Assembly: GCF_014897675.1 (NCBI RefSeq)
Contig: NZ_JABUXU010000010.1
Coordinates: 62,001-126,000 of the forward strand
Direction: 5' to 3'
DNA from: Advenella sp. FME57
Lineage (GTDB): Bacteria > Pseudomonadota > Gammaproteobacteria > Burkholderiales > Burkholderiaceae_B
Length of the DNA: 64,000 nucleotides
In this document: positions 53,382 through 64,000 of the stretch, in pieces
Layout of the letters: the number at the start of each line of letters is the position of its first letter
How positions within the stretch are numbered: the stretch's first letter is position 1
Translations under genes and position numbers: made by a program
Notes under the pieces: model-generated
Seen by the model: the letters and a program-made list of their open reading frames with translations, nothing else
Told to the model about the DNA's origin: nothing
Databases searched by the model: none

Positions 53382-54232
53382 CAGGCACCTCCTTTGTGCA
53401 GCATGACATCAAAAATAAAGCGGGTGCCGGTGTACGCAATCATCAGCAGGGCAAAGCCCACCAGGGTCCAGCGCAGGGCAAAGCGGCCGCGCCAGCCACG
53501 CAGGGCACGCCCCAGTAGCAGCAACCCGAAAACCACCCATGACATCATGGTAAATACGGTTTTGTGGTCAAACGGCAGCATCACGCCAGTCAGTCTCATG
53601 GAAACGGCCACACCTGTGATAATGGACAGGGTCAGCAGCACAAAGCCGATCCAGATCAGGCGAAACAGGATTTTTTCCTGAACCAGCAGGGGCGGTTGCT
53701 CTTCCAGCGCGCGGGCAAACACCGAGCGCTCGGCGCGGGCTTGTACCGGTTGGTGCAGGTAACGGTCCAGCAAGGTCATCAGAAATGCATGAATGGCGGC
53801 GATGGCGATCAGGCTGTATGCGCCGATGGAAATAAGCAGATGCACCTGGAAATAGGCGTCGGCAACCGGAATGACCAGGCTGTCGTGGCCCGGAAACAGG
53901 GCCGCCAATAGGCAAATGAACCCGGCAATGGGCAACAGCAGCAGTTTTAAGCCGTCAATGTCGCTAATAAGGTTTTCCAGCCAGAAGACGATCATACCCA
54001 GCCAGATGGTGAGCGACAGGCCCACCGACCACGACAGGCGCAGCGAGTTTTCGTGCAGCATGGCCATATGTACGGCCACGCCATGCACAATAAGCACGGC
54101 AGCCAGCAGCCAGCGGGAGGTTCCGGCAGAGAGCATGGGACCTTGCGCGCCGAGCAGGGGCCGCCAAATTAGTAAACTAAGCAGCAGATAGGCCACGGTG
54201 GCCAGAGAGTGAAATACAATGTCGTAAGACAT
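53381..54232 (-). CDS. Cytochrome c assembly (CcsA/HemX-like) membrane protein
   Basis: 283 residues from the ATG at 54232, with about eight transmembrane helices, of the CcsA/HemX family that shuttles or binds heme (the tryptophan-rich WWx motif is not obvious, so the HemX-like subgroup is likely). HLLISIGAYSLIAIAAIHAFLM and the conserved histidines in the loops are typical. It is often next to ffh in betaproteobacteria, as here (divergent, 117 bases apart). Confidence 0.84.
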   Translation of the reverse strand: MSYDIVFHSLATVAYLLLSLLIWRPLLGAQGPMLSAGTSRWLLAAVLIVHGVAVHMAMLHENSLRLSWSVGLSLTIWLGMIVFWLENLISDIDGLKLLLLPIAGFICLLAALFPGHDSLVIPVADAYFQVHLLISIGAYSLIAIAAIHAFLMTLLDRYLHQPVQARAERSVFARALEEQPPLLVQEKILFRLIWIGFVLLTLSIITGVAVSMRLTGVMLPFDHKTVFTMMSWVVFGLLLLGRALRGWRGRFALRWTLVGFALLMIAYTGTRFIFDVMLHKGGA

Positions 54233-54349
54233 AAAATAATGACGAGTGTTTCCGGATAAGCAATCAGCGGATCTGCATAGCGCGATCCGGCCTACAGGCA
54301 TATAGTATAGCCGTTTTGCCCATTCCCCCATTTACTTCAGTGAAATTCC

Positions 54350-55774
54350 ATGTTTGATAATTTGACCAACCGGTTATCCCGGGCCATGAAAACCCTGCGC
54401 GGGGAAGCGCGCCTGACCGAAGCCAACACCCAGGAGATGCTGCGCGAAGTGCGCATGGCGCTGCTGGAGGCCGATGTATCCCTGCCTGTGGTGCGCGAGT
54501 TCGTCGCCAAAGTCAAGGAACGGGCCCTGGGCATCGATGTCACAGACAGCCTGAACCCGGGCCAGGCGCTGGTTGGGGTAGTGCACAAGGAGCTGACCGC
54601 CGTGATGGGCGGCGATCTGGGCGCCGATGCCTCGGAGCTGGATCTGACCACCACGCCGCCGGCCATTATCCTGATGGCGGGCCTGCAGGGGGCGGGTAAA
54701 ACCACCACCACCGGTAAACTGGCGCGTCTGCTGGTGACCGGCGAGCTTATCCAGGATGGCCGCAAGGTCCCGAAAAAGAAAGTGCTGGTTGTCAGTGTCG
54801 ACGTTTATCGCCCTGCGGCGATTGAACAGTTGCGCACGGTGGCCGGCCAGGTGGGGGCCGATTTCTTTCCCTCTGCAGCTGACCAGAAGCCGCGTGACAT
54901 TGCGCTGGCTGCGGTCGATTACGCCCGCAAGCATCATTATGAAGTGCTGATTGTCGATACCGCGGGCCGCTTGGGCGTGGACGAGGCCATGATGCAGGAA
55001 ATCAGCATGCTGCACGGGCTGATCAAGCCTATTGAAACGCTGTTCGTGGTGGACGCCATGCAGGGCCAGGATGCGGTAAACGTAGCCAAGGCTTTTGGCG
55101 AGGCGTTGCCTCTGACCGGCGTGGTGCTGACCAAGCTGGATGGCGATGCGCGCGGGGGCGCGGCGCTCTCGGTTCGTCATGTGACGGGCAAGCCGCTGAA
55201 ATTTATTGGGATGTCCGAGAAACTGGACGGCCTGGAAGTGTTCCACCCGGAACGGATGGCGCAGCGCGTGCTGGGCATGGGCGATATCGTATCGCTGGTG
55301 GAACAGGCGCAACGCAATATTGATGTTGCCGAGGCGGAAAAGCTGGCGTCCAAGATCAAGACGGGCGACCGCTTTGACCTGAATGATTTTCGTGAGCAGT
55401 TGCAGCAGGTGAAAAAAATGGGCGATATGAGTTCGCTCATGGAAAAACTGCCCGCGCAATTTGCCCAGGCTGCGGGCCAGATTCAGGGCGGCCAGGCCGA
55501 GAAGCAATTGCGTCGCACCGAAGGCATTCTGAATTCCATGACGCCGCAAGAACGCAGCAAGCCTGAATTGCTCAAGGCAACCCGCAAGCGTCGTATTGCC
55601 GCCGGCGCCGGGGTGCCGGTGCAGGAAGTGAACAAGCTGCTTAAGCAATTCGAGCAGATGCAGGGCATGATGAAGCAGTTCAAGAAGGGCGGCATGGGTA
55701 AGATGATGCGCGCCATGGGCGGCTTAAAGGGCCTCAAAGGCGGCATGGGCGCATTTGGCAATTTCAAGAAATAA
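54350..55774 (+). CDS. ffh: Signal recognition particle protein Ffh
   Basis: 474 residues with the NG and M domains of SRP54. G1 is GLQGAGKTTTTGKLA, G3 DTAGRLGVDE, G4 TKLDGDARGG, and the M domain has MTPQERSKPELLKATRKRRI to the methionine/glycine-rich tail MGKMMRAMGGLKGLKGGMG. It binds 4.5S RNA and signal sequences, delivering ribosomes to the FtsY receptor at the membrane. It is a core gene. The stop is followed by a terminator near 55871. Confidence 0.96.
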   Translation: MFDNLTNRLSRAMKTLRGEARLTEANTQEMLREVRMALLEADVSLPVVREFVAKVKERALGIDVTDSLNPGQALVGVVHKELTAVMGGDLGADASELDLTTTPPAIILMAGLQGAGKTTTTGKLARLLVTGELIQDGRKVPKKKVLVVSVDVYRPAAIEQLRTVAGQVGADFFPSAADQKPRDIALAAVDYARKHHYEVLIVDTAGRLGVDEAMMQEISMLHGLIKPIETLFVVDAMQGQDAVNVAKAFGEALPLTGVVLTKLDGDARGGAALSVRHVTGKPLKFIGMSEKLDGLEVFHPERMAQRVLGMGDIVSLVEQAQRNIDVAEAEKLASKIKTGDRFDLNDFREQLQQVKKMGDMSSLMEKLPAQFAQAAGQIQGGQAEKQLRRTEGILNSMTPQERSKPELLKATRKRRIAAGAGVPVQEVNKLLKQFEQMQGMMKQFKKGGMGKMMRAMGGLKGLKGGMGAFGNFKK

Positions 55775-55870
55775 GATTGTTGGATTAATGTTGCGCAATT
55801 GATTTGAATCGCCGTGCAATAGATGCTGCGGATTATTCAACAATAATTTGATAAGCGACTGGGTATAAAG

Positions 55871-55909
55871 ATGCATACGCGCAGGTTTTTGCGCGATGCA
55901 TTTTTTTTT
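55871..55909 (+). terminator. Terminator between ffh and the next gene
   Basis: ATGCAT-ACGCGCA and TGCGCG-ATGCAT form a stem with a short loop, followed by nine T's (55901-55909). It ends 11 bases before the ATG at 55921. It probably ends ffh, yet it is so close to the next start that it also forms part of that gene's leader. Confidence 0.7.
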
Positions 55910-55920
55910 GAGTACCCGTC

Positions 55921-56703
55921 ATGTCCCTGAGTGAATTTACAGATAGTACGATCGCCGCCGGCGCCGGTGCGGCGTCCGTCCAAGGTTCGCGCGCCGCGCG
56001 TGCTGCAGCCGCGATAGACGCTGCGGTCAAAGGCGCGAGCAAAGGCCCAAGTAAAGCCGCAGCCACACCTGATTCGGTCGTCTATGCGCGGCTCAAAAGC
56101 TTAAGCCGCGTGCAGCGCTTGCGGCGTGTGCTGCTGGTCGCCGCTGCGCTTGTAACTGTTGCCTTGTCCCTCTTTACCGAATCGGCCTGGCGCAACGTGA
56201 CGCTCATGCATGACCTGATCCAGACGGTCGGCCTGGTGTTGATCCTGTGCGGGGCGCTGGGACGCATCTGGTCTTCGCTTTATCTGAATGGCCGCAAGAA
56301 CACCGAGCTGATGACGCATGGTCCGTATTCCGTCACGCGCAACCCGCTGTATATGTTTTCCATCATGGGGGTGACCGGCATGGGGCTGCTCTCGGGCTCC
56401 GTGCTGACCGGCTTGATCAGCGGCGGCTTAATCTATCTGGTGTTCAACTGGGTGATTGCGCAGGAAGAAGACACGCTGCAGATGATTTTTGGCGCGCCCT
56501 ATAGCAATTACAAACAGCATGTGCCGCGCCTGGGCATCACGCTGCGTCACTGGAACAACCCGGCGCACCTGGAGATTTCAATGAAGGCGCTGGGGCGCAC
56601 CGTGCGCGAAGCGCTATATTTTCTGCTGGCCGGGCCGTTTTTTATTCTGTTGAATTATCTGCATAAGGACGCTATTTTGCCAGTGCTCGCGCATGTGCTT
56701 TGA
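55921..56703 (+). CDS. Isoprenylcysteine methyltransferase-family membrane protein
   Basis: 260 residues with an N-terminal Ala/Lys-rich soluble part (1-60) and four to five membrane helices. The ICMT/PEMT-type signature is GPYSVTRNPLYMFSIMG plus the C-terminal EEDTLQMIFGAPYSNYKQHV. The family methylates small lipids or isoprenyl-cysteines with SAM; bacterial members mostly have unknown substrates. The start overlaps the ffh terminator region, and no ribosome site is seen nearby, so the true start may be slightly downstream. Confidence 0.82.
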   Translation: MSLSEFTDSTIAAGAGAASVQGSRAARAAAAIDAAVKGASKGPSKAAATPDSVVYARLKSLSRVQRLRRVLLVAAALVTVALSLFTESAWRNVTLMHDLIQTVGLVLILCGALGRIWSSLYLNGRKNTELMTHGPYSVTRNPLYMFSIMGVTGMGLLSGSVLTGLISGGLIYLVFNWVIAQEEDTLQMIFGAPYSNYKQHVPRLGITLRHWNNPAHLEISMKALGRTVREALYFLLAGPFFILLNYLHKDAILPVLAHVL

Positions 56704-56784
56704 GAAGTGGATCGATGGAATCAGGGCTGCACGCTGCGTTCTATCTCGCAATATCACGCATGTCCCGTATTCAGGATGCAATAA

Positions 56785-56817
56785 AAAACCCTGCGATATT
56801 TTCATATCCAGGGTTTT
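56785..56817. terminator. Terminator after the ICMT-family gene
   Basis: AAAACCCTG (56785-56793) and CAGGGTTTT (56809-56817) are exact complements, flanked by A's on one side and T's on the other, so it works in both directions. It sits between convergent genes. Confidence 0.7.
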
Positions 56818-56906
56818 GTCTATGCATGCCAAATAGGCCTTTGTGAAGATCTATGGCAGGCCGTTCACTGCTGGTTGCGCACGATAGGCATATCAGCTCG
56901 AACCGG

Positions 56907-56935
56907 AGCCTGATACCCGTGGAAGGGATCAGGCT
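56907..56935. terminator. Hairpin after the LysM gene
   Basis: AGCCTGAT-A-CCC (56907-56918) pairs with GGG-ATCAGGCT (56925-56935), with one bulged base. It lies 13 bases downstream of the stop of the - strand LysM gene. No T run follows. Confidence 0.45.
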
Positions 56936-56947
56936 GAGCGCAGGCAA

Positions 56948-57382
56948 TTACTTGGGAATACGCAGAACCTGGCCTGGATAGATTTTATCCGGGTGGCTCA
57001 GCATTGGACGGTTGGCTTCAAAGATTTTCTGGTACTGGTTGGCGTCGCCATACTGGTCTTTGGAGATCTTGGACAGCGTATCACCGGATTTGACGGTATA
57101 GAAGTTGGATTCCTCTTCGGTTGTAGCCGCAGACAGCTGGTTGTCTACAGAAGCCACGCCCTGTGTATTGCCAATTGCAATTGCAATTTTTTCTGCGTCG
57201 GCAGTGGTTGCTGCATTGCCTTTCACTGTGACCTTGTCACCATCAACGGCGATATCCAGACCATCAGCGTCCAGGCCGTGCTTGGCCAGTTCCTTTTTGA
57301 GATCTTCGGGGGTTGCCGCTTGCGCTTCATTGCCACCGAATACTTTCTCGCCGACTTCTTTGATAAAACTGAGAATACCCAT
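56948..57382 (-). CDS. BON-LysM potassium-binding protein (Kbp/YgaU-like)
   Basis: 144 residues: an N-terminal BON domain (about 25-90, KVTVKGNAATTADAEKIAIA) and a C-terminal LysM domain (about 95-143, YTVKSGDTLSKISKDQYGDA to YPGQVLRIPK). The length and order equal the E. coli Kbp protein, a cytoplasmic potassium sensor. There is no signal peptide, supporting that role over a wall-binding one. The 346 bases upstream (57383-57728) hold only the pip terminator. Confidence 0.9.
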   Translation of the reverse strand: MGILSFIKEVGEKVFGGNEAQAATPEDLKKELAKHGLDADGLDIAVDGDKVTVKGNAATTADAEKIAIAIGNTQGVASVDNQLSAATTEEESNFYTVKSGDTLSKISKDQYGDANQYQKIFEANRPMLSHPDKIYPGQVLRIPK

Positions 57383-57632
57383 TGTTATGACTCCTTGTTA
57401 TCGTGAATGACAACTTCACACAGCTTCAATATAGCACGGTTCGTGCGTAGCGCTATTATTCATGGAATACATGACAAACGGAAGACCCCGAAGGTTAACA
57501 AATGTTAGATCCTGCCAATCGCTGCGCAAAATCTCTCAATGTCGCCCAATGACTATTCAAACTATACAAAGCTAGGCAAATGCATTTTTGGGGAAAATTG
57601 CGTGTTTGGGGCTGATACGTGTCGAGACTAAA

Positions 57633-57667
57633 GCAAAAAGCCGCGTATTGCTGTCGCGGCCTTTTGC
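57633..57667 (-). terminator. Terminator after pip
   Basis: GCAAAAAGCCGCG (57633-57645) pairs with CGCGGCCTTTTGC (57655-57667), with a single mismatch. It lies 62 bases past the pip stop on the - strand and carries a T-rich end in that direction. Confidence 0.6.
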
Positions 57668-57728
57668 TTTCACCAACCGGTTATTCGCCGATACTTATTT
57701 TTAAGATGGCGCTATTTTTCAGGTGAGC

Positions 57729-59566
<1,838 letters not shown>

Positions 59567-59705
59567 GGTCAAGGGGCAAGGGCGTACAAAGTCTGGCTTT
59601 TTGTGCGGGCGCCAATCCACCAGGCCCCGGGGGCTTTGGAGGCGGAGCGTCGCTCGGACGACGGAATTTGCATTGTAGTGCATTCGCCCAGCGGGCGCGG
59701 GTTGC

Positions 59706-60314
59706 TCAGGCTGCGAAGCGGAATGTCATGACCCGTGCCGGAGGCACATTGGCCCAGACGATTTCACTGCTGTAATGACAGGCTTTCAGGGCTGTTTGCC
59801 AATGTGTCTGGCGCAGATTGTAGGTGAACTGGATGGCGCGACCGTCATCCTTGAGCAGGGTCTGCCAGTGGTGCAGGATCCGGCTGCGCACTTCGGGCGG
59901 CAGGGAAATGAGCGGCAGGCTGGAGACGATGGCATTGATGCGTACACCCGGGGGCAGCAGGGCGTCCAGATCTGCGGCATTGCCGTTGATGATGGTCAGG
60001 TGCGGAAAGCGCCGCTGCAGGTGCTGGGCAAAGACGTTGGAAAACTCAATGACGATCAGCTTGTCGGCGGGAACGCCATGATCCAGTATTGCCTGTGTGA
60101 TAACACCGGTGCCGCCGCCCAGCTCAATAACGACGCCGTCATGATTGAGCGGGATGTGCTTGGCCATATAGCGCCCCAGCCTGCGAGAGCTGGGACAGAT
60201 GGCGCCGGTAAATTTGGGCTGGTGCATCAGCTCGTTCACAAACATGAGCGGGCGTGAGCGCCTGACGGTTTTTTTCAGACGGCCAAAACCGCTTCTGCAC
60301 CATGTTCCAACCAT
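59706..60314 (-). CDS. Class I SAM methyltransferase (PmtA-like)
   Basis: 202 residues. [19 protein letters not shown] and [19 protein letters not shown] (SAM motif I) resemble bacterial phospholipid N-methyltransferases (PmtA), with the later [18 protein letters not shown] and FTYNLR segments. Its substrate may be phosphatidylethanolamine, but rRNA/protein methylation is not excluded. It is downstream of metG on the - strand, and a small start ambiguity remains (ATG at 60314 or 60245). Confidence 0.8.
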   Translation of the reverse strand: MVGTWCRSGFGRLKKTVRRSRPLMFVNELMHQPKFTGAICPSSRRLGRYMAKHIPLNHDGVVIELGGGTGVITQAILDHGVPADKLIVIEFSNVFAQHLQRRFPHLTIINGNAADLDALLPPGVRINAIVSSLPLISLPPEVRSRILHHWQTLLKDDGRAIQFTYNLRQTHWQTALKACHYSSEIVWANVPPARVMTFRFAA

Positions 60315-60390
60315 ATATTTCTACGTTCCGTTTCATTGTTGACCACAACATGATGCTCGTGCACCCGGCCCGTTTTGCGGGACCGGCGTA

Positions 60391-62493
60391 TTAGCGAACG
60401 CGCATGCCAGGCTGAGCGCCTTCCCACGGTTCCAGGATATAGATACCGGGGTTGGCTTTTTCATCAGCATCGCTGGCGGCAAGCACCATGCCTTCGGAGA
60501 CACCAAACTTCATCTTACGTGGGGCCAGGTTGGCCACCATTACCGTATATTTTCCGATCAGGGTCTCGGGCTGATAAGCTGATTTTATTCCAGAAAACAC
60601 ATTCCGGGTTCTGCCTTCGCCCACATCCAGTGTAAGGCGCAACAGCTTGTTGGAACCTTCTACATGTTCACAATTAACAATTTTTGCAATTCGCAAATCT
60701 ATTTTTACAAAATCATCAATCGTAATTACATCTGCAATGGTTTCACCACCGGGCAGTGCTGCGGCAACTGCTGCGGCCACAACGTCAGCATCGGCTGCGG
60801 GTGCATCGGGTTCAATCAGGGTATCGAGCATGGTCGGCTCAACACGCTGCATCAGGTGTTTGAACGGCGCAATATGGTCGGGCAGTTCGGCTGCGTCGGT
60901 CCAGGCAAAGCTGCGGTTCATGCCGAACAATTCAGTTGCAATACGTTCGGCCAGCGCAGGCAGTACCGGCGCCAGCATCACAGACAGGGCCTTGAAGCCG
61001 GCAATGGCGCGTGAGCAAACATCCTGCAAGGCCAGTTTCTGCTGCTCGTCTGCAGTGCTGATGCCTTTGGCCATCACCCACGGCTGGGCGCTGTCAAATG
61101 CCTGGTTGATTTTGTCGGCATGCGCCATCAGATTGCGGATTGCGCGGGCGTACTCGCGGTTCTCGAAATCACTTTGTACCTGTTCGGTCAGTGTCGCCAA
61201 TTCAGTTGCCATTGCCTGGGCATCCCCGGCATAACCCAGCTTGCCATCGAAGTGGCGGGTGATGAAGGTGGCGGCGCGGCTGGCAATATTGATGTATTTG
61301 CCGATCAGGTCACTGTTGACGCGGGCGATGAAATCATCGGGATTAAAATCAATATCTTCGACCCGTGCATTGAGCTTGGCCGCGATGTAGTAGCGCAGCC
61401 ATTCTGCGTTCATGCCAATGTCCAGGTACTTGACGGGCGAGATGCCGGTGCCGCGGCTTTTGGACATTTTTTCGCCGCTCACGGTGATAAAGCCGTGCAC
61501 ATTCAGGGCATCGGGCACCTTGCGGCCGGAGAACTTGAGCATGGCCGGCCAGAACAGGGCATGGAAATACACAATGTCCTTGCCGATAAAGTGAACCTGT
61601 TCGGTGCTGCTATCCGGCGCCAGCAAGGCGTCAAAGTCTATTCCCTGAAGCTTGCAGTAGGATTTGAGCGAAGCCAGATAGCCCACCGGCGCATCCAGCC
61701 AGACGTAAAAGTACTTGCCCGGCGCATCGGGAATTTCAATACCGAAATAAGGCTCATCCCGAGAGATATCCCAATCGTTCAGATTGCTTTCCTTGTCCTC
61801 GTCATTGCCCAGCCACTCGCGGGTCTTGGCCAGCACTTCCGTTTGCAGGCGCTTGTTGCCCTGGCTGTTGCTGCCGGTTGTCCACTCCTGCAGAAATTCC
61901 ACGCAGCGCTGATCGGACAGATTAAAGAAAAAGTGTTCGGACGATTTGAGCACCGGCGTTGCGTTGGTCAACGTGGAGTACGGGTTGATCAGATCGGTAG
62001 GGGCATAAACGGCGCCGCATACTTCACAGGAATCTCCGTATTGATCCGGTGCGTGGCATTTGGGGCACTCGCCCTTGATGTAGCGGTCGGGCAGGAACAT
62101 GCTCTTGACCGGGTCATAGAACTGCTCGATGGTCTTGGTGCTGATGAAACCGGCAGCCTTGAGCTGGCGATAGATGGCCTGGGAAAGGTCGACGTTTTCC
62201 TGGCTGTCTGTGCTGTGCCAGTGATCGAACTTGATATGAAAGCCATTCAGATAGCGCGGGCGTTCCTGCGCATAACGGGCCACCAGTTCCTGCGGCGTGA
62301 TGCCTTCCTTTTCTGCCTTGAGCATGATGGGCGCCCCGTGGGCGTCATCGGCGCCGACAAAATGTACCGTGTGGCCGGCCATTCGCATGCTTCGTACCCA
62401 GATGTCAGCCTGGATATACTCCATGATGTGGCCAATGTGGAACGAACCGTTAGCGTAAGGGAGAGCCGTGGTAACAAAAATCGTGCGGGACAT
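60391..62493 (-). CDS. metG: Methionyl-tRNA synthetase
   Basis: 700 residues from the ATG at 62493 ([16 protein letters not shown]). The HIGH motif is [10 protein letters not shown], the KMSKS loop [13 protein letters not shown], and the zinc finger has CPKCHAP and SCEVCG. The C-terminal tRNA-binding/EMAP-like domain ([20 protein letters not shown] to [20 protein letters not shown]) is complete, as in dimeric MetG enzymes. The frame is open upstream to 62598 without family-like residues. It is an essential core gene. The 290-base gap to 62783 holds nothing recognisable. Confidence 0.96.
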   Translation of the reverse strand: MSRTIFVTTALPYANGSFHIGHIMEYIQADIWVRSMRMAGHTVHFVGADDAHGAPIMLKAEKEGITPQELVARYAQERPRYLNGFHIKFDHWHSTDSQENVDLSQAIYRQLKAAGFISTKTIEQFYDPVKSMFLPDRYIKGECPKCHAPDQYGDSCEVCGAVYAPTDLINPYSTLTNATPVLKSSEHFFFNLSDQRCVEFLQEWTTGSNSQGNKRLQTEVLAKTREWLGNDEDKESNLNDWDISRDEPYFGIEIPDAPGKYFYVWLDAPVGYLASLKSYCKLQGIDFDALLAPDSSTEQVHFIGKDIVYFHALFWPAMLKFSGRKVPDALNVHGFITVSGEKMSKSRGTGISPVKYLDIGMNAEWLRYYIAAKLNARVEDIDFNPDDFIARVNSDLIGKYINIASRAATFITRHFDGKLGYAGDAQAMATELATLTEQVQSDFENREYARAIRNLMAHADKINQAFDSAQPWVMAKGISTADEQQKLALQDVCSRAIAGFKALSVMLAPVLPALAERIATELFGMNRSFAWTDAAELPDHIAPFKHLMQRVEPTMLDTLIEPDAPAADADVVAAAVAAALPGGETIADVITIDDFVKIDLRIAKIVNCEHVEGSNKLLRLTLDVGEGRTRNVFSGIKSAYQPETLIGKYTVMVANLAPRKMKFGVSEGMVLAASDADEKANPGIYILEPWEGAQPGMRVR

Positions 62494-62783
62494 AAGATGC
62501 AATGTAAGTACAAAAAAGGGGGGAAAGAGTGATTTTAGACGAATATTGCAGCGCACCGGGGTTTTGCGGCAATGGGCGTGCAATGATGATCGCGCCACTC
62601 GGGCCGGGGCGGAGCTGATGCCGGCGCTGGGGCCTAGAACAGGGCGTTTTTACCTTGCAGCGGCAGAAAGATCAAACGCGGAGTACAACGCCATCTTCAG
62701 CGAGGCGCCCAACGCGCACCAGGCGACCATGGCAAGGCGCATGCGGCAACGTGGCTGGAGGATCTCAGGCAGCGGCAAGGGGG

Positions 62784-63317
62784 TCAGAGCACGCCTGCCT
62801 GATAGGCCACCACCCCGCCAATGGCGCAGACCAGCAGCGCCCACATGGGGTTGGCTTCGGTGAAATAGACGAAGACCAGCGTGCCCAGGACCATGCCCCA
62901 GGTGAGCACGTCAAAGGCTGAGTACAGCGACAGCTCAATGCCACTTGCAATAATCAGCCCGATGGCGACCGGCACCACGGCGTCCTGCACCAGCTTGTAT
63001 TCACGCCGGTGGGTAAAGTGGCTGATCACGCGGCCAATGCCAAAGGCCAGCACCGAGGCTGGCAATACCATGGCGATGGTGGCCACCAGCAGCCCGGAAA
63101 TACCGGCCACATGCCAACCGATGATGCTTGCAATAAGCACATTGGGGCCGGGCGCCGATTGCGCGACGGCAAACAGATGGGTAAAGGTGTCGGAGTTCAT
63201 CCATTGGTGAATATCAACCACTGCGTGGCGGATTTCCGGGATGGCGGCGTTGGCCCCGCCGATGGCGATCAGGGAAATGCGGCTGAAGGTCAAAAACAGT
63301 TCAAGCAGCACCATCAT
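62784..63317 (-). CDS. chrA: Chromate transporter, half protein (C-terminal half of the pair)
   Basis: 177-residue single-domain chromate transporter (CHR) with about five membrane helices. The FSRISLIAIGGANAAIPEIRH segment near the N-terminus and FAVAQSAPGPNVLIASIIG are CHR motifs. It is the second of two adjacent half genes; the fused ChrA of many bacteria contains both. They presumably form a heterodimeric exporter of chromate/sulphate. The start overlaps the previous stop by four bases. Confidence 0.88.
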   Translation of the reverse strand: MMVLLELFLTFSRISLIAIGGANAAIPEIRHAVVDIHQWMNSDTFTHLFAVAQSAPGPNVLIASIIGWHVAGISGLLVATIAMVLPASVLAFGIGRVISHFTHRREYKLVQDAVVPVAIGLIIASGIELSLYSAFDVLTWGMVLGTLVFVYFTEANPMWALLVCAIGGVVAYQAGVL

Positions 63318-63904
63318 GGCTGGTGTCCCTGGCGGCGGGCGATGATGAAGTTGGCAAGAATCGCCAGCGGCATCATGACGCCAACCACCTGCAACAGGGA
63401 AAACTTCAGCAGTACCACAAGTGCAATCGTCACGATGCCGGCCACGATATGATGGGCCCGCAGGTCGATCTTGCTGGCCATTTTCAGGCCGGTGCCGATG
63501 ACCATGCCGGCTGCCGCGCAGGCCGAGCCTTGCAGGGCGGCGTTGAAATAGGGGTTCTGGTCCAGAAATTGGTACAGGATGGCCAGCACGATCAATATCA
63601 GAATCGGCAGCACCAGCAGGCCGGCCACCGCGGCCGTAGAGCCCTTGATGCCATGGTAACGGTCGCCCAGCATGACGGCCACGTTGACCGTATTGGCCCC
63701 GGGCAAGACCTTGCCGATACCCAGCAGCGTTGCATAGTCTTTTTCGCTAAGCCAGCGCTGCTCGCGCACAATCACGTGCCGGGCAATTGGCCCGACACCG
63801 CCAAAGCCCAATAGCCCGATTTTGGCAAAACCACGAAACAGGTCAGGCAGCGTCGCAACGGAAGTTGGGGCGGGCAGGGGCGCGATCGAAGGAGTCTGGG
63901 CCAT
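63314..63904 (-). CDS. chrA: Chromate transporter, half protein (N-terminal half of the pair)
   Basis: 196 residues from the ATG at 63904. The CHR domain includes LFRGFAKIGLLGFGGVGPIA, RHVIVREQRWLSEKDYATLL and KVLPGANTVNVAVMLGDRYHG. About five membrane helices are visible. A TTG at 63958 is in frame but would extend over the palindrome before the gene. It is the first gene of the pair, with an 18-base palindrome 22 bases upstream. Confidence 0.88.
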   Translation of the reverse strand: MAQTPSIAPLPAPTSVATLPDLFRGFAKIGLLGFGGVGPIARHVIVREQRWLSEKDYATLLGIGKVLPGANTVNVAVMLGDRYHGIKGSTAAVAGLLVLPILILIVLAILYQFLDQNPYFNAALQGSACAAAGMVIGTGLKMASKIDLRAHHIVAGIVTIALVVLLKFSLLQVVGVMMPLAILANFIIARRQGHQP

Positions 63905-63925
63905 AAAAAAGGAAATCAAAAATGC

Positions 63926-63943
63926 AAGTCTTATATAAGACTT
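63926..63943. promoter_or_regulatory. Perfect palindrome before the chromate transporter
   Basis: AAGTCTTATATAAGACTT is an exact 18-base palindrome located 22 bases upstream of the ATG. It contains a TATA core and may be a dimeric-regulator operator over the promoter or a short hairpin in the leader. Confidence 0.55.
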
Positions 63944-64000
63944 AAATTGTACTCCCAATATGGAGAATGTTCCGCGAAAATGATCCTTATGTTTTTTGTC

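Noticed and set aside
54374-55648. A 424-codon open frame opposite ffh
   Set aside because: It is the mirror of a fully conserved ffh gene and contains no domain-like segments.
61120-62532. A 470-codon open frame on the + strand opposite metG
   Set aside because: The - strand encodes an intact methionyl-tRNA synthetase with all motifs; the antisense frame has no family-like sequence and follows from its codon bias.
62468-62863. A 131-codon + strand frame upstream of metG
   Set aside because: Arg- and Gly-rich frame antisense to the metG start and chromate gene end, without a ribosome site or family.

Overview
The window looks like a chromosome segment of a betaproteobacterium, most likely of the Burkholderiales/Alcaligenaceae. 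Three Bug-type (tripartite tricarboxylate) solute receptors with separate catabolic clusters are typical of that group. The right-hand housekeeping genes (htpG, ampD, a CcsA-like protein, ffh, pip, trmB, metG) have betaproteobacterial character. Genus and species cannot be fixed from the sequence alone.

Left part (1-13.9 kb): a nitrilase (cut by the window edge), a polar amino-acid ABC transporter, a PLP aminotransferase and an RraA-type aldolase form one + strand catabolic unit. It ends in a broken 2-hydroxyacid dehydrogenase. Against this break lies a compositionally different cassette on the - strand (acetolactate synthase and aldehyde dehydrogenase). Its other side holds further fragments (an aldehyde dehydrogenase tail and an MDR N-terminus). 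Then come an AraC regulator with a cupin protein, and a divergent TetR/SDR pair whose intergenic region carries three copies of one palindrome.

Middle (13.9-42.5 kb): a RIO-type kinase; a folate-independent methionine synthase unit (mesX, mesD, flavin reductase) behind a MetR-like site; an ArsR regulator with matched operators before itself and before an MDR oxidoreductase; a CaiB/MaoC/Fe-ADH/Bug catabolic cluster with its IclR regulator; a galB-aldolase-Bug cluster with a second IclR; rlmF; and a GntR-controlled sugar-type ABC transporter with PfpI, facing an Fe-ADH/ALDH/hydrolase operon. Relics are scattered between them: a tRNA-Leu-like fragment, an aldo/keto reductase tail and a transposase fragment.

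Defence island (43.2-50.0 kb): an AT-richer block between a 5'-truncated aldo/keto reductase and tRNA-Leu(CAA). All its large genes are on the - strand: a SIR2-HerA pair, then a retron made of a predicted msr-msd RNA, an St85/RcaT-like effector and a reverse transcriptase, followed by a small HEPN-type gene. A frameshifted phage head-tail connector lies between the SIR2 gene and the tRNA. The retron with its HEPN companion is the most unusual system in the window.

Right part (50-64 kb): conserved core genes (htpG, ampD, ccsA-like, ffh, an ICMT-family methyltransferase, a BON-LysM protein, pip, trmB, a PmtA-like methyltransferase, metG) and a two-gene chromate transporter with an 18-bp palindrome before it.
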